Source of the DNA: Hybos culiciformis
Taxonomy: Eukaryota > Arthropoda > Insecta > Diptera > Hybotidae
Assembly: GCA_964007475.1 (NCBI GenBank)
Contig: OZ023275.1
Coordinates: 39,675,381-39,739,380 of the forward strand
DNA length: 64,000 nt
Reading direction: 5' to 3'
This document shows positions 62,509 to 64,000 of this stretch, one piece after another (position 1 is the stretch's first letter; each line of letters begins with the position of its first letter). Made by a program: the position numbers and the translations under genes. Under the pieces are notes generated by a model. It did not search any database. It had not been told where the DNA came from and saw only the letters and a list, made by a program, of their open reading frames with translations.

Positions 62509-64000
62509 TGAAAGTGTAGCTTTTTAAATCAACCAAAACTTTTTTTTTAACAATGCCGTATTTACTTTGACAATTTTTATTGTTATATGTACCATTTTTA
62601 AATAACAACAAAAACATTATTTCAAAAGCTTTTATTGTCATATCAACAATTGAATGTGTAATTGTTATAATAACAGAAGAGTTTTTAATTTAAAAGAGAG
62701 AATAGTAAAATTTTATTTCTTTCGAATGAAACATATTTAAAATAACAATTAATGTTGTTAAAATCACAATTTTCAGCTTTTACTAAATAACTGTTTGAAA
62801 CATTTTAAAATAACAAAATGAAATGTTAAAATAAGAAGCATCTTTACTTAGATCAAATATTTATTAGTTTAATTTAAAAAATTTCTCTTTAACATCAACA
62901 ATTTTTGTTTAACAGTTAAAAACAGTTAAAAATTGTTAATTTAACTAGCATTTTTTTTCTGGGTGTATCTCTACCATTATAATAAAAATATTATTTCGCA
63001 AATATTCATAAAGCTCTATTTTAAAACAAATTTTGGGTTTGCTGTGAGAAGAATATTTCATCAAAACCTAAAAAACAAAAACTGTTCACATTTTATACTG
63101 TTGATAATTACTTATTGACCCAAAAATAGACCTACTAAAACTTTTTTGGCTCTTGGATTATTATATTTATATAGATTCCAAAAATTAACAAGAATCGATG
63201 TAAGGTGTAAAAATATTTTCCCTAATTTGTCATCTAATAAATTTAATTTAAATGTTAAAATGTCAAATAAATGGAACCTATATTAGTTTACAATCTACGG
63301 CAAATGTCAGTATGTTGACTCTAACTGCTCTCTTCATATCACTTTTTTAATAAATTAATTTAGAATAATTTTGAGTATTTTATATGTTTTAAGAAAAAAA
63401 AAATAAAACTCTCATTTACTTTCAATGCTCTTTATTACTTTTAAATTGAAGAAATATTTACCTCAATTTCATTTTTATCTACACAACGCAATATTTTTTA
63501 ATTTGTAATAAAATGAGATGTATAACTAGTAAATATATTTAATTATTATTTTCTTCTTCATTAATATAAATATCATATATCTACTTAATAATGTTCATTA
63601 TTTATCACCCATCTGTAACTATTACTCCTGTTTCATCCTTTTCCTAATATTAATAGACTTTTAGAAGAAAATTAGTTTTTTTTTTTCAATAAATATAAAA
63701 CAAGGCACAATATATTATATTATTTTGTTACCCTTTTTGTTACATAATAATTAACTACTATAACTACTTATATGTTATCAAATAAAATAATTATTCATCA
63801 ACCCCATTTTACATTATCAAATTACCTTTGTATCGAAATTTTCTTTCTATCATAATAATACCCATAATAATGTGTACTACAGAGACTACCTATATAATAT
63901 CACAGCTAGAATTGGAAGTGAAAATCTATTTGATTTAAATTTTATATTGTTATATTCTTTTTTTTCTGTTAGCTCCCTACAGTTTTTTCTTACAATTATA

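Larger units (their letters stand above)
61751..62967. mobile_element. 1.2-kb terminal-inverted-repeat element related to the one in intron 15
   Basis: The ends are TACACCCAGAAAAAAAA and its complement. If the termini start at ACACCC, both are flanked by ATCT, a possible 4-bp duplication. Subterminal regions carry many GTTAAATTAA/TTGTTAAAATTAACA-type motifs. The centre holds a minus-strand copy of the tRNA/5S-like module with its A-rich tail, followed by a perfect-looking hairpin. No transposase is encoded, so it is non-autonomous. The superfamily was not identified. Confidence 0.75.
49355..64000. other. region upstream of exon 1 (5' intron or upstream DNA), no host gene seen
   Basis: More than 14 kb of AT-rich DNA above the first recognised rg exon. 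Because exon 1 begins in mid-protein, at least part of this must be intron. I found no exon for the missing N-terminal residues. It holds a large hairpin, a GC-richer repeat fragment, a hAT element and a TIR element, listed separately. Microsatellites include (CTT)n at 60224-60245 and short (ATT)n runs. Confidence 0.65.

Noticed and set aside
63462..63488. Short minus-strand RCVDKNEIE next to a GTAAAT donor, as a possible upstream rugose exon
   Set aside because: No AG acceptor at the right place, a stop only a few codons upstream, and no similarity to the family N-terminus.
1..64000. Bacterial-type features (CRISPR array, operons, riboswitches, ribosome binding sites)
   Set aside because: The window is clearly eukaryotic: spliced gene, long introns, eukaryotic transposons. 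No regularly spaced repeat with unique spacers was seen.

Overview
This window is AT-rich insect nuclear DNA (protein-coding stretches excepted, it is mostly A/T runs, (ATT)n, (TA)n and poly-A/T tracts). It is dominated by one large gene on the minus strand, the insect orthologue of neurobeachin, called rugose (rg, also DAKAP550) in Drosophila. The encoded protein is very close to what is known of fly Rugose, so a holometabolous insect, perhaps a dipteran, is likely. The species cannot be named from the sequence.

Twenty exons of rg can be placed by reading the conserved protein across GT-AG junctions. Transcription runs from high to low coordinates. Exons 1-3 (49354 to 44836) encode the N-terminal armadillo-like helices. 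Exons 4-9 (40457 to 29271) encode the concanavalin A-like (LamG-type) domain and its linker. Exons 10-14 (28944 to 20696) encode the DUF4704/armadillo region. Exon 15 (16487 to 14469) is a 2-kb exon that ends the conserved region and enters a long acidic, Asn-rich segment with AKAP-like helices. Exons 16-19 (9690 to 7225) return to conserved helical sequence. Exon 20 (from 4546 down to about 3671) is Gln/His/Asn-rich. All phases agree, giving 6196 nt (2065 codons plus one base). The start codon and first exon(s) lie beyond 64000 or were not recognised, and the PH-BEACH and WD40 part lies below coordinate 1.

The introns range from 76 bp to over 6 kb and hold most of the mobile DNA. Intron 15 contains a 4-kb terminal-inverted-repeat element with an eight-unit minisatellite and a Pol III-like tRNA/5S rRNA chimeric module. 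A related 1.2-kb element with the same module in the opposite orientation lies at 61751-62967. Intron 6 holds an 813-bp hAT element with a perfect 8-bp target-site duplication. Intron 1 holds a PIF/Harbinger-like element with a MADF-domain remnant. The region upstream of exon 1 (49355-64000) holds a second hAT element with a perfect 8-bp duplication and a transposase C-terminal remnant, plus a near-perfect 145-bp-arm hairpin. No second host gene was recognised on either strand.

The most interesting host-gene signals are a row of five AKAP-type amphipathic helices in exon 15, a competing in-frame 5' splice site in exon 8 that would add or remove a 90-residue insect-specific segment, and the weakly bounded exon 20, which reads into a stop codon just after a conserved motif.
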